Position numbers and translations under genes: made by a program. A stretch of DNA of 57,330 bases from Alphaproteobacteria bacterium (lineage in GTDB: Bacteria > Pseudomonadota > Alphaproteobacteria > Ferrovibrionales > Ferrovibrionaceae). The DNA is taken from positions 1-57,330 of the forward strand of contig JAGXRD010000063.1 of NCBI GenBank assembly GCA_018336035.1. The letters run 5' to 3'. Under the pieces are notes generated by a model, which saw nothing but the letters and a program-made list of their open reading frames with translations, searched no databases and was not told where the DNA came from. Position 1 is the first letter of the stretch, and the number at the start of each line of letters is the position of its first letter. Below are positions 8,617 through 17,473 of the stretch, one piece after another.

Positions 8617-8693
8617 CCCCGGATTGTCATTTTTCCCGGATACAAGGGGGCTAACAACGTCCCCGCGCCTGCCAGACTATGAGGAGTGAAGTG

Positions 8694-10100
8694 ATGAAGC
8701 ATGTCTCGTTCGCCGGCCGCCTGGTGATGGTCGGCTTTGGCAGCATCGGCCAGGGCGTTCTGCCGCTGATCCTGCGCCATATCGACATGCCGTCGGACAA
8801 GATCACCATCGTGACGGCGGAAGAGCGCGGCCATGACGTGGCCAACGAATACAAGATCAAGTTCGAGAAGATTGCGCTGACCCGCGACAATTATCGCCAG
8901 GTGCTGCAGCCGATGCTGTCGAAGGGCGACTACCTGCTGAACCTGTCGGTCGATGTGTCCTCCGTGGCCCTGATCGAACTGGCGCAGGAACTGGGCGCCA
9001 TGTATCTCGACACCTGCATCGAGCCCTGGGCCGGCGGCTATACCGATCCGGACAAGACGCCGTCGCAGCGCTCGAACTACGCGCTGCGCGATTCTGCCCG
9101 CACGCTGATCGACAAATACCAGGGTGGCCCCACCGCCGTGCTGACCCATGGCGCCAATCCGGGCCTGGTGTCGCATTTCGTCAAGGAAGCGATGCTCAAT
9201 ATTGCCAAGGACACCGGCATCAGCACCGCCGTGCCGAAGGACCGTGCCGGCTGGAGCGCGCTGGCGCAGCAGCTTGGCGTCAAGGTGATCCATATCGCCG
9301 AGCGCGACACCCAGGTGTCGAACCTGCCCAAGGCGCGCGACGAATTCGTCAACACCTGGTCGATCGACGGCTTTGTCGGCGAAGGCTGCCAGCCGGCCGA
9401 ACTCGGCTGGGGCAGCCATGAGAAGCAGCTGCCGGAAGACGGCCGCCGCCACGATTTCGGCTGCGACGCGGCAATCTACCTGCTGCGCCCGGGCGCCAGC
9501 ACGCGCGTGCGCACCTGGACCCCGCTGGAAGGGCCTTTTCATGGCTTCCTGATCACCCATAACGAGGCGATCTCGATCGCCGACTATTATAGCGTGACGC
9601 AGGGCGACAAGGTCACTTACCGCCCTACCGTGCATTACGCCTATCACCCCTGCGACGACGCCGTACTGTCGGTGCATGAAGTTGCCGGCAAGAATTGGGA
9701 GATGCAGTCACGCAAGCGCCTGATGATGGACGAGATCACCAGCGGCATGGATGAACTCGGCGTGCTGCTGATGGGCCATAAGAAGGGCGCCTACTGGTAT
9801 GGCTCGCGCCTGACCATCGAGCAGGCCCGCAAACTCTGCCCGCATAATAACGCCACCTCGCTGCAGGTGACGGTGGCGGTGCTGGCCGGCCTGGTCTGGG
9901 CGATGGAGAATCCGAACCGCGGCCTGGTCGAGGCCGACGAACTGGATCATGCCCGCATCATGGAAGTCAGCCTGCCCTATCTGGGCGAGATGGCCGGCGA
10001 ATACAGTGACTGGACGCCGCTGCAGGATCGCGAAACCCTGTTCCCGGAAGATATCGACCGCGACGATCCGTGGCAGTTTAAGAATTTCCGGGTCGTCTGA
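8694..10100 (+). CDS. hss: Homospermidine synthase
   Basis: Bacterial homospermidine synthase (EC 2.5.1.44) condenses two putrescines, or spermidine with putrescine, to sym-homospermidine using NAD as a recycled cofactor. The 468-residue product matches the family's usual length. It opens with a Rossmann motif GFGSIGQG (14-21) and contains family-typical stretches such as THGANPGLVSHFVK, DTCIEPWAGGY and HKKGAYWYGSRL. GAGGAGTGA precedes the ATG at 8694, so the earlier ATG at 8679 is rejected. Position after ornithine decarboxylase makes a two-gene homospermidine route, common in alphaproteobacteria that use homospermidine in place of spermidine. Confidence 0.95.
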   Translation: MKHVSFAGRLVMVGFGSIGQGVLPLILRHIDMPSDKITIVTAEERGHDVANEYKIKFEKIALTRDNYRQVLQPMLSKGDYLLNLSVDVSSVALIELAQELGAMYLDTCIEPWAGGYTDPDKTPSQRSNYALRDSARTLIDKYQGGPTAVLTHGANPGLVSHFVKEAMLNIAKDTGISTAVPKDRAGWSALAQQLGVKVIHIAERDTQVSNLPKARDEFVNTWSIDGFVGEGCQPAELGWGSHEKQLPEDGRRHDFGCDAAIYLLRPGASTRVRTWTPLEGPFHGFLITHNEAISIADYYSVTQGDKVTYRPTVHYAYHPCDDAVLSVHEVAGKNWEMQSRKRLMMDEITSGMDELGVLLMGHKKGAYWYGSRLTIEQARKLCPHNNATSLQVTVAVLAGLVWAMENPNRGLVEADELDHARIMEVSLPYLGEMAGEYSDWTPLQDRETLFPEDIDRDDPWQFKNFRVV

Positions 10101-10114
10101 GCAAGCGCGTCTGA

Positions 10115-10870
10115 TTAGCCCTTGAGAATCGCCGGCCCTTTGCGGTCGGCGATTTCCAGTACCAGCTTGCGCCGCACGGCGCCGGCGAAGCTTTCATAAT
10201 CGCGGGCCGGCACCATGAAGGCGCCCGGCCCGCCGATGATGAACTTCTCGTAATACTCGTCGATATCCAGTTCCATATGCAGGATCGGCAGGCCGTTGAT
10301 CACGATGCCGGCCTCGATGGCGGCCTTGCGCGCTTCGGCCGGCGGCGGCCCGGTATTGTTGCGGCCGTCGCCCGAGATATCCATCACGCGCCGTGGTGCC
10401 TGCACCGGCAGATCCGTCAGCAACCGGTGACCGAATTCGATGGCGCCGCTGGGCGAGGTGCCGCCGCCGAAGATCGTGCGCTCGGCATTTTCCATCTGCG
10501 TGGCGAAGCGCATGATATCTGCCTCACTGGCCAGCACGGTCCAGGGCAGGATCAGGTTCTGCAGCCGATAGCCCGACCACTGATAATAGGCGACCGCGAT
10601 GGCGCCATGGATGCCGGAGCGGATCGCCTGCTTCACTTCCTTACTGCGGAAGGCCTCGGCATAGCCGCGCTGCTGCAATGTGTAATGCTGGGCATGCACG
10701 CTGCCGGAACAATCTGCCGCCAGGGCCAGAGCGAGATCGACAGGGCGGCGCTGCTGGCTCCAGGCGGGCGGCAGAAACGGCAGGGGAATGAGGGATGCGC
10801 CGGCGCCGATCAGCAGGGATCGGCGGTTTGGTGTGCGATTGGCTGCGTTTGCAATCTCGCCCCTCGGCAT
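10115..10870 (-). CDS. DUF1194-family von Willebrand factor A protein, Tat-exported
   Basis: This 251-residue protein has a Tat signal (NRRSLLIGAGASLIPL) followed by a VWA domain. The metal-ion-dependent adhesion site reads DCSGS (53-57), with the expected later Thr and Asp in GGGTSPSGAI and DISGDGRNN. It fits the DUF1194 family, common in alphaproteobacteria and of unknown role; such domains usually bind partner proteins. Start 10870 puts the twin Arg about 17 residues in; earlier in-frame codons are ignored. It converges on homospermidine synthase with a 14-bp gap and is probably functionally separate. Confidence 0.82.
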   Translation of the reverse strand: MPRGEIANAANRTPNRRSLLIGAGASLIPLPFLPPAWSQQRRPVDLALALAADCSGSVHAQHYTLQQRGYAEAFRSKEVKQAIRSGIHGAIAVAYYQWSGYRLQNLILPWTVLASEADIMRFATQMENAERTIFGGGTSPSGAIEFGHRLLTDLPVQAPRRVMDISGDGRNNTGPPPAEARKAAIEAGIVINGLPILHMELDIDEYYEKFIIGGPGAFMVPARDYESFAGAVRRKLVLEIADRKGPAILKG

Positions 10871-10975
10871 GGCGCCACGATAGCAAAAATTCCCCGCGCT
10901 GGGTCCAGCAGAACCGGCAGCGGCGCGCCGCATCCCCTAACCCACTGATCAGACTTGAAAAACCGACCGCTTTCC

Positions 10976-10984
10976 TGTGGATAA
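10976..10984. promoter_or_regulatory. Perfect DnaA-box consensus match
   Basis: TGTGGATAA is the exact complement of TTATCCACA. It lies between the divergent VWA gene and the small ORF at 11007, and overlaps a possible promoter (TTGAAA at 10955, TGGATA at 10978, 17-bp spacer). A 9-mer can occur by chance; see the finding on three such sites. Confidence 0.4.
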
Positions 10985-11006
10985 ACCATTTGGTAACCTT
11001 ACCGGC

Positions 11007-11291
11007 ATGCAAAGCCTTGCCCCACAGCTTTCGGCCCGGGCCGCGACGATCTCGATGACGCCGCTTGCGGCGCAATCGCGCTCCGAGCTGGTCGGCCAGA
11101 TCAATGGCGTGGCCGGCGTGGAAGTCATGTTGCAGGAACTGCTGCGCATCCGCGCCGAACTGGGCGGCCCGGAAAAGGCCAAGGCCGAGCGCGAGGCGGT
11201 GGTGCGGGAATTCCACGGCGCGCCGATCACCTATAACGGCTATGGCGTCGCCCGGACACCACCCGCGATGTCGGTTTACATCATCGCCTGA
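11007..11291 (+). CDS. Small hypothetical protein (94 residues)
   Basis: I do not recognise this gene. The product is mostly helical with no signal or membrane segment; residues 30-60 (SELVGQINGVAGVEVMLQEL) look amphipathic and the C-terminus carries HGAPITYNGYGVA. Codon use matches neighbouring genes and the frame is closed on the opposite strand, which supports a real gene. Start is ATG 11007 or GTG 10977; neither has a good ribosome site, and a possible promoter at 10955-10983 would favour 11007. It stands between the VWA gene and the glycosyltransferase cluster. Confidence 0.55.
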   Translation: MQSLAPQLSARAATISMTPLAAQSRSELVGQINGVAGVEVMLQELLRIRAELGGPEKAKAEREAVVREFHGAPITYNGYGVARTPPAMSVYIIA

Positions 11292-11389
11292 CATTTCAGC
11301 ACAGGTTGCGCTTGTACCCCCGCAGGAAAGCCGGTATTCGGCGGACGGTTCTGTCATTCGTCCGCGTCGCGGCATAGCCGGTATTTGCA

Positions 11390-12337
11390 TTGCCTGATAT
11401 CAGCTTCGTCATCCCGGTCTACAACAAGGCCGACATCCTGCCGCACCTGATCCGTGCGCTGGCCAGGCAGGTGCCGCAACCGGATGCCGAATATATCTTT
11501 GTCGATGATGCATCCTCGGATGCTTCCGTGGCTGTGCTTGAACGGGAGGCCTCCGCCCTGCCCGCCGCCACCATCCTGCGCAACGCCACCAATGCAGGCC
11601 CCAGCGTCCGGTTGAACCAGGGCGCAGCCCAGGCGCGCGGCCGGCTGCTCTGCCTGATCGACGCCGATGAACTGATCGCGCCCGATGCCGTCGCCTTGAT
11701 GCGTCAGGCCATGCAGCAGCACACTGCGGATATGGTGCATGGCAAGGTGATCCGCAGCGAGCAGCCAGCGGAGACTGTGACACCCGCTCCGCTCGGCACG
11801 ATGCCGGATTGCGTCGTCAGCGACAGGCCGCTGCAGATGGTCCTGACCGGTCGCGGTTTCGTCCGCATGGCCTGGCTGGTGGAAACTGCACTCTTCCGCG
11901 CCGCCGGCGGTTGCGACGAGCGGCTGTTCATCCAGGATGAATCGCTGCCACTGCGCCTGGCTGCCCGGGCGCGCCGTATGGTCGACTTCCGTGGCGGGGT
12001 CTGCTATGCGCCGCATGTGGGCTCGCACCTGTCCGCCGATAAGCGCCAGCAGCATCACGACCGCTTCTTCGCGTATTACAACCTGCTGCGCGATCTGCCG
12101 GCGCTGCCGGCCGCTGATCGCCGCAGGATCGCGGCAACCTGTGCCTCGATTGCCTGGAAAGCCGCGCAGCGCAGTAGCCTGCCCCTTGCACGGATCACCG
12201 GCCTTGTCGCATACCTGCGCGGCAAGGCCGGCCTCTCCGTGTCGGCGGATTTCCTCGACCGGGCCGCAGCCGCGTTTCGCAGCCTGCCCGGCATTCGCCA
12301 CACTCCTGTTTCCGCGTCCAGATCGACTGCATCATGA
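11390..12337 (+). CDS. Family 2 glycosyltransferase
   Basis: This 315-residue GT-A-fold enzyme transfers a sugar from a nucleotide-sugar donor. It opens with the GT2 signature ISFVIPVYNKAD, then FVDDASSD (donor base binding) and the metal-binding DAD in LIDADE. The start is a TTG at 11390, because no ATG lies near the conserved N-terminus. Its stop overlaps the next gene in an ATGA, so the two are translationally coupled. With the O-antigen-ligase-like and GT9 genes it makes a three-gene set for a lipopolysaccharide or other surface glycan. Acceptor and donor cannot be inferred. Confidence 0.87.
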   Translation: MPDISFVIPVYNKADILPHLIRALARQVPQPDAEYIFVDDASSDASVAVLEREASALPAATILRNATNAGPSVRLNQGAAQARGRLLCLIDADELIAPDAVALMRQAMQQHTADMVHGKVIRSEQPAETVTPAPLGTMPDCVVSDRPLQMVLTGRGFVRMAWLVETALFRAAGGCDERLFIQDESLPLRLAARARRMVDFRGGVCYAPHVGSHLSADKRQQHHDRFFAYYNLLRDLPALPAADRRRIAATCASIAWKAAQRSSLPLARITGLVAYLRGKAGLSVSADFLDRAAAAFRSLPGIRHTPVSASRSTAS

Positions 12338-13608
12338 TCAGAACCGATTTTGCATCCCTGGAACTGTCTGCGACTTCGGGCTGGACCGAGATACTGCGGC
12401 AGATCAACCTGGTGCTGTTCGCCCTGCTGCCAATGCTGCTGCTCTTCTCGCGCGGCGGCGCGGATGCCGCCGCCACGATCATCGGTCTCAGCTTTCTGGC
12501 CGTGGTGATCGCGCGCCGTCAATGGAGTCTCGCCGCGCATCCCCTGCTGGCGTCGTTGCTGGTGATCTGGCTGCTGCTCAACCTGCTGGTGTCGCCGCTG
12601 GCCATCGAACCTGCCGACTCCTTCTCGCGCAGTGTCGTCTGGCTGCGGTTTGCATTGTTATTCGCAGCCACCACCTGCTGGCTGATCCAATCGCGCCGCG
12701 ACCTGAAACTGGTCGTGGCCATCTGGGGCGGAGCACTTGCTGTCTCGATCATCGACGGGCTGGTGCAGGTGATCACCGGCACCTCGCTGAGCGGCAATCC
12801 CCTGTATAACACGACGCGGCTCACCGGGCCGCTGGACCGACCCAATATCGGCATGTACGTCGCCCGGGTCGGGTTCCCCCTGCTGGCCGCAACCCCGCTA
12901 CTGCTCGATCCGCGTAGGCACAGCCTGCGTATCGCCGCGGTTGCAATTGCTGCCGCCATCGGCTTCATCTTTATTCTGCTGACCGGCGAACGCTCGGCGG
13001 CGCTACTGAGCGTGGCGGCACTCGGCATCGGCGGCCTGGGCGCAATCCTCATCTTCCCACGCTATCGGCTGCAGGTACTGATAACGCTGTTCCTGGCTGT
13101 TACCGCCGGCGGCATTATCGCAGCGATGAGCGAACGTATCTGGTACCGCGTCGTGCAGTTTAGTGCTGTGCTGAAGCACTTCTCCGACTCGCATTACGCT
13201 GAACTGTTTGGCATCGGCCTGGATATCTGGCGCAGTTATCCTGTTTTTGGCGCCGGCATGAAGAATTTCCAGGCCTCCTGCTGGGCGATCTCGGCGCCGG
13301 TGGTTACCGACGGCTGCCCCGCACATCCGCATAACGTATATATCGAATGGATGGCCGAAACCGGTACCGTCGGCCTGATCGCGTATCTGGTATTCGTGGC
13401 GTTGGTGCTGGCGACGGCCCGGCCGCTGCTGCGCGGTGGCCCGGTCGCGCGCGTCACCGGGCTGCTGATTGCTGGCTGCTTCGTTATATTGCTGTTCCCT
13501 CTGGTCCCCACCCAGAGCCAGTTCAGTAACTGGCCGGCGCTGGTCTTCTGGACCAGTCTGGCCCTGACCATGGCGGTCGTGCGGCTGGCGCTCAAGGAAC
13601 GCAGCTAA
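12334..13608 (+). CDS. O-antigen ligase / polymerase-like membrane protein (WaaL/Wzy family)
   Basis: This 424-residue protein has about ten to twelve hydrophobic segments and the long periplasmic loop typical of the O-antigen ligase family. The conserved His-bearing region reads GAGMKNFQAS, then AHPHNVYIEWMAETG, which matches the Wzy_C signature. Such enzymes move lipid-linked glycans onto lipid A-core or polymerise repeat units in the inner membrane. It overlaps the GT2 gene by 4 bases and is 6 bp from the GT9 gene. Ligase and polymerase cannot be told apart here. Confidence 0.85.
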   Translation: MIRTDFASLELSATSGWTEILRQINLVLFALLPMLLLFSRGGADAAATIIGLSFLAVVIARRQWSLAAHPLLASLLVIWLLLNLLVSPLAIEPADSFSRSVVWLRFALLFAATTCWLIQSRRDLKLVVAIWGGALAVSIIDGLVQVITGTSLSGNPLYNTTRLTGPLDRPNIGMYVARVGFPLLAATPLLLDPRRHSLRIAAVAIAAAIGFIFILLTGERSAALLSVAALGIGGLGAILIFPRYRLQVLITLFLAVTAGGIIAAMSERIWYRVVQFSAVLKHFSDSHYAELFGIGLDIWRSYPVFGAGMKNFQASCWAISAPVVTDGCPAHPHNVYIEWMAETGTVGLIAYLVFVALVLATARPLLRGGPVARVTGLLIAGCFVILLFPLVPTQSQFSNWPALVFWTSLALTMAVVRLALKERS

Positions 13609-13614
13609 GCGCTC

Positions 13615-14535
13615 ATGGCGATCCTCGTCATCAAGCATTCCGCACTTGGCGACATGATCCTCGCCCTGCCGCTGCTGCGTGCGATCCGGCAGCATCATGC
13701 CGGCGAACGGATCGTGCTGCTGACCACCGCGCCCTACGTCGATCTGCTGCAGCGCTCCGGCCTGGCCGATGAGATCTGGACCGATCCACGCGCGAAAGTC
13801 TGGCAGCCGCTCAAGCTGCTGGCCCTGCTGCGCCGCATCCGCAAAGCCGGCTTCAGCCGCATCTACGACCTGCAGGGCAGTCAGCGCACCAAAAGCTATT
13901 ACCGCCTGCTGGGATCGCCGGCGGATATCTGGGTCGGCAACGCGCCGGGTTGCCGCTACCACATCCCAGATCCCACCGCGCCAATGCACATCACCGAACT
14001 GCGCCGGCGCCAGCTCGCACTGGTCGGCATTCCCGATCCCGGCCTGCCCGACCTCGACTTCCTGACCGCCGACATTGCGCGCTTCAGCCTGCCGGCCCGC
14101 ATCGCGCTGCTGGTGCCGGGCGGCGCGCCGCACCGGCCGGCCAAGCGCTGGCCGGCGGAACGCTTCGCTGCATTGGCCGGTCATCTGGTGTCGCAGGGCA
14201 TCACGCCGGTGCTGATCGGCCGCGCCGCTGAACAGGCCGAGATCGCCGCCATCCAAGCGAATTGCCCGGAAGCGATCAGCCTGTGCGATCAAACCTCGAT
14301 TGCCGACCTGGCGGCGCTCGGCCGCCGCGCCGCACTTTGCGTGGGCAACGATACCGGCCCGATGCATATCATCGCCGCAGCAGGTTGCCCGTCCCTGGTG
14401 CTCTACTCGGCTGAATCGGATCCGCGCAAGATCTCGCCGCGCGGCGACTGGGTGCGGCTGCTGCAGCGACCGAGTCTGCAGGATGTCAGCCTGGAAGATG
14501 TGATCGCGGCGCTGCCGCCTATCAGGCCGGCCTGA
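13615..14535 (+). CDS. Family 9 glycosyltransferase (heptosyltransferase-like)
   Basis: This 306-residue GT-B enzyme belongs to the ADP-heptose:LPS heptosyltransferase family (GT9). It starts ILVIKHSALGDMILALPLL, the family's hallmark N-terminus, and carries PAKRWPAERFAALA and GNDTGPMHIIAA, which bind the donor. It ends the three-gene glycan cluster and stops directly against the convergent HPP gene, leaving no room for a terminator. A role in inner-core LPS is the usual assignment for the family; the sugar is not determined. Confidence 0.88.
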   Translation: MAILVIKHSALGDMILALPLLRAIRQHHAGERIVLLTTAPYVDLLQRSGLADEIWTDPRAKVWQPLKLLALLRRIRKAGFSRIYDLQGSQRTKSYYRLLGSPADIWVGNAPGCRYHIPDPTAPMHITELRRRQLALVGIPDPGLPDLDFLTADIARFSLPARIALLVPGGAPHRPAKRWPAERFAALAGHLVSQGITPVLIGRAAEQAEIAAIQANCPEAISLCDQTSIADLAALGRRAALCVGNDTGPMHIIAAAGCPSLVLYSAESDPRKISPRGDWVRLLQRPSLQDVSLEDVIAALPPIRPA

Positions 14536-15009
14536 TCAGATCCACTTGAGCGGCCAGCGCGGACCGGGCCGCAGCCGGCTCCACAGCAACACCGCCACCA
14601 GCATGATCAGTAGCGCCGGCAGCAGCGGGTAGGCGATAAACAGCCAGTCACTTTTCAGATTGAGCACGATCAGCGGATTGGCGCCGGCCGGCGGATGCAT
14701 GATGTTGAGCAGCTTCATGACAATGGCGATCAGCGCCACGCCGGCGCCCATGGTCCAGACATTGCTGCCGAACAGCTTGAGCAGCGCGATGCCGATGGCC
14801 GCGCCGAGCAGATGCGATACCAGCACTGCCACCGGCCGCGAGCCTTCATGCGTGGGGAAGCAGAATAACAGGATCGCCGTGCTGCCCAGCGAGGTGAGCG
14901 CCAGGCCATGCTCGGCATCGATCAGCCACAGCACCAGCGCAAGGCATGGCACGATGCCTGCGGCGATCCAGAGCAGCTCCAGCACTCCGGCACGGTTGAA
15001 GCTGCTCAT
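14536..15009 (-). CDS. HPP-family integral membrane protein
   Basis: The 157-residue product has four predicted membrane segments and the name-giving motif in MHPPAGANPLIV. HPP proteins are small inner-membrane proteins; some cyanobacterial and plastid members transport nitrite, but for most, including this one, the substrate is unknown. Its start overlaps the stop of the upstream lipase in an ATGA, so the two are coupled. It ends one base after the convergent GT9 gene. Confidence 0.85.
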   Translation of the reverse strand: MSSFNRAGVLELLWIAAGIVPCLALVLWLIDAEHGLALTSLGSTAILLFCFPTHEGSRPVAVLVSHLLGAAIGIALLKLFGSNVWTMGAGVALIAIVMKLLNIMHPPAGANPLIVLNLKSDWLFIAYPLLPALLIMLVAVLLWSRLRPGPRWPLKWI

Positions 15010-16031
15010 CTTCCCTCCTGCTTTTCGGAGTCGCTGAACAGCGGCAGCCTGTCGCGCTGCGCGCCGGACGGCAGCGCGACACGGGTATTCCCGATCCAGG
15101 CGGCGATGTCGCGCCAGACCACCTCGGCCTGCAGATCGCGCAGCAGCATGTGCCAGCCCTGCGGATAGACCGCGACGCGCATGTCAACGCCCGGCGTCGC
15201 CTTCAGTGTTTCGACGAAACGCTCGACCGGCTGTTTCGGAATCACCTCGTCCTTAACGCCGTAGAGCAGCAGCAGCGGCATGCCGGCCGGCCGCGCCAAC
15301 GCCGCCTCGTCCATCAGATTGACCAGGCCATGGATGGCATCGACGCGCGTCGCCTTGATGAACAGCGGATCGCGCGACAGCCGGCGCAGCATCTCGATAT
15401 TATCGGAGGCCTGAATCTTCAGCCCGCTGCCGGTGAAGGTTTTCCAGGGGATGGTGTAGCTGGTGACAAAGAGTGCCGTGCGATAGAGCAGCGGCATGCT
15501 GCTGCGCCCCCACACCGCCGGCGCCACCAGCACCGTGCCGGCTGGCCGCAGGCCGGGATGGCGCATCAGGCTGTGCAGCACCACCGCGCCGCCCATGCTT
15601 TCGCCCAGCCAGTAGACCGGCACGCCGGGATGCTGCCGGTTCAACAGGTGATGCAACTCAGCCAGATCGTCGGCCATGCGGTTTTCGCCCGCCCAATAGC
15701 CGGTATACGGCGCGCGGCCGAAGCCGCGCTGGTCCGGCGCATAGGTGGCAATGCCCTGCCCCGCCCACCAGTCTGCTGCTTCGGTGAAGGCGTTGCTGTA
15801 ATCGTTGAAGCCATGCATGGCCAGGACGATTGCCTTCGGTTGCTGCCCATTCAATTGTTGACCGGGCATCCAGCGGCGCAGCGGCAGCACCCGACCATCG
15901 CCGGCCTGCCAGGTGCTTTCATTTTGCGCCAGGGTCGGCGCGGAAATCTGCTCGCCGGTTGGCTGCAGGCGTGGCGCACAGGCGGCCAGGCCGGCCAGCA
16001 GCACCAGTGCGGCCAGCCGGAGCCGGCGCAT
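15006..16031 (-). CDS. Lipoprotein alpha/beta-hydrolase (monoacylglycerol-lipase-like)
   Basis: This 341-residue protein begins with a lipoprotein signal (LVLLAGLAAC, lipid-bearing Cys at 18), so it is membrane-anchored on the periplasmic side. The nucleophile elbow GESMGG, a long serine-aminopeptidase (Hydrolase_4) domain from AIVLAMHGFNDYSNAF and a late His in YPQGWHMLLRD complete the triad pattern. The likely reaction is hydrolysis of monoacylglycerol or a lysophospholipid. It overlaps HPP downstream and begins one base from the kinase gene's stop, so kinase, lipase and HPP may form one transcript. Confidence 0.83.
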   Translation of the reverse strand: MRRLRLAALVLLAGLAACAPRLQPTGEQISAPTLAQNESTWQAGDGRVLPLRRWMPGQQLNGQQPKAIVLAMHGFNDYSNAFTEAADWWAGQGIATYAPDQRGFGRAPYTGYWAGENRMADDLAELHHLLNRQHPGVPVYWLGESMGGAVVLHSLMRHPGLRPAGTVLVAPAVWGRSSMPLLYRTALFVTSYTIPWKTFTGSGLKIQASDNIEMLRRLSRDPLFIKATRVDAIHGLVNLMDEAALARPAGMPLLLLYGVKDEVIPKQPVERFVETLKATPGVDMRVAVYPQGWHMLLRDLQAEVVWRDIAAWIGNTRVALPSGAQRDRLPLFSDSEKQEGR

Positions 16032-17473
16032 CAGGTGGCGTCCGCCAGCATCTGCACGCGACTGGCCGGAAAGATCAGCGTTGCGGTGGTGCCTGCGCTC
16101 TTGCGACTGGAGAGATGGATCTGGCCGTCATGCAACTCAATCAGACGGCGGGTGATCGGCAGGCCGAGACCGCTGCCACCGGCCTCGCGGGCGCGCTGGG
16201 AATCGCCCTGCGAAAACGGTTCGAACACGCGCTTGAGCTGATGGTCGGTCATGCCGACGCCGGAATCGCGCACGCGGATCGCCAGGCCACCATCGGTCAG
16301 GACCGCCGCAGCAACTTCGACACTGCCGCCTTCGGGGGTGAATTTGATCGCGTTGCTGAGCAGGTTGAGCAGCATCTGACGCAGCAGCCGCGGATCGGCC
16401 TGCAGCTTCGGCAGAACCGCCGGCAAAGCCCGCGTCAGCCTGACGCCCTTGCCATCGGCAGTGACGGTGACGAGGTCGAAGGCCTCCTCGACGGATTGGC
16501 GCAGGTCGAGTTCGCTTTCGCTCAGGTCCAGCTTGCCGGCCTCGACGCGCGACATGTCGAGCACGTCATTGATCAACGACAGCAGATGCTGGCCGCTTTT
16601 GACGATGCCGTCGACATAATCGGCATAGCGCGGATTGCCGACCGGGCCGAACAAGCCCTGCCGCATGATGTCGGCAAAGCCAAGCACGGCATTCAGCGGC
16701 GTGCGCAGTTCGTGACTCATGGCGGCCAGGAAGTTGGATTTCGCCCGGCTGGCTGCTTCTGCCTCGCGCCGTGCCTGCTCGAGATCGGCGGTCATCGCCT
16801 GCATCTCGGCATGGGCATTTTCAGTGGCACGCAACTGCCGCATCAGCGCAATCGCGAATCCGATCACCAGCAGCCAGGTGACGACCGCTGCCACGATCAG
16901 CACGGAGTTCAGACTGCTGAGTCTCTCGCGCGACTGTTCCAGCCGTTTGACGCCGACCGTATTCACACCAACCGCGAAAGTGCTGAAATCGGCATCCAGC
17001 CCACGCGACTGCTCGACGATGGCAAAACCCGCGGCGCGGTCGCCAGCAAGGTAGGCCGTGAGCAGAGTGTCCCAGCTGCGGATGACCGGCTCGATCCGCT
17101 GCAACAGGGCATGGAGTTCAGAGTCGCTGCGATAGATGCCGGCGGTATGACCGTCGCGCATCAGGTGAAGGCGGCTAAACAGGATGTCATAACGACGCTG
17201 CACATCCTGCGCACTGACGCCCGGCGCCTCGGCCATGCGCTCGAGCAGCGTGACTCGGAAGACCTGATGCTCGTTGCGGAACTGCACCCCGTCCCAGACC
17301 ACGTTCTGGAATGAGAAGCTGCTGTTCTCGCGCTGCTGGATATAGAAATAGCTGGTCAGCACCACGGACAGCGCCACCACGGTCCCGACCAGCACCAGCA
17401 CGAAACGCCGGCCGGCTCCGGCCAGCGCCTCTGGATGGGTGGAGAGTTCCCGTGGTGTGAAGCGGCGCGGCAT
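16031..17473 (-). CDS. Membrane sensor histidine kinase
   Basis: This 480-residue kinase has a first membrane segment at about 23-45, a periplasmic helical sensor region of about 150 residues, a second segment near 190-212, a short coiled coil, and a dimerisation/phosphoacceptor domain with SHELRTPLN (His near 253). The ATPase part has the N box in NLLSNAIKFTPEGG and G boxes DSGVGM and GSGLGLPI. There is no receiver domain and no response regulator nearby. Its start overlaps the stop of the upstream periplasmic protein (TGATG), which suggests that protein is its input partner. Confidence 0.88.
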   Translation of the reverse strand: MPRRFTPRELSTHPEALAGAGRRFVLVLVGTVVALSVVLTSYFYIQQRENSSFSFQNVVWDGVQFRNEHQVFRVTLLERMAEAPGVSAQDVQRRYDILFSRLHLMRDGHTAGIYRSDSELHALLQRIEPVIRSWDTLLTAYLAGDRAAGFAIVEQSRGLDADFSTFAVGVNTVGVKRLEQSRERLSSLNSVLIVAAVVTWLLVIGFAIALMRQLRATENAHAEMQAMTADLEQARREAEAASRAKSNFLAAMSHELRTPLNAVLGFADIMRQGLFGPVGNPRYADYVDGIVKSGQHLLSLINDVLDMSRVEAGKLDLSESELDLRQSVEEAFDLVTVTADGKGVRLTRALPAVLPKLQADPRLLRQMLLNLLSNAIKFTPEGGSVEVAAAVLTDGGLAIRVRDSGVGMTDHQLKRVFEPFSQGDSQRAREAGGSGLGLPITRRLIELHDGQIHLSSRKSAGTTATLIFPASRVQMLADAT

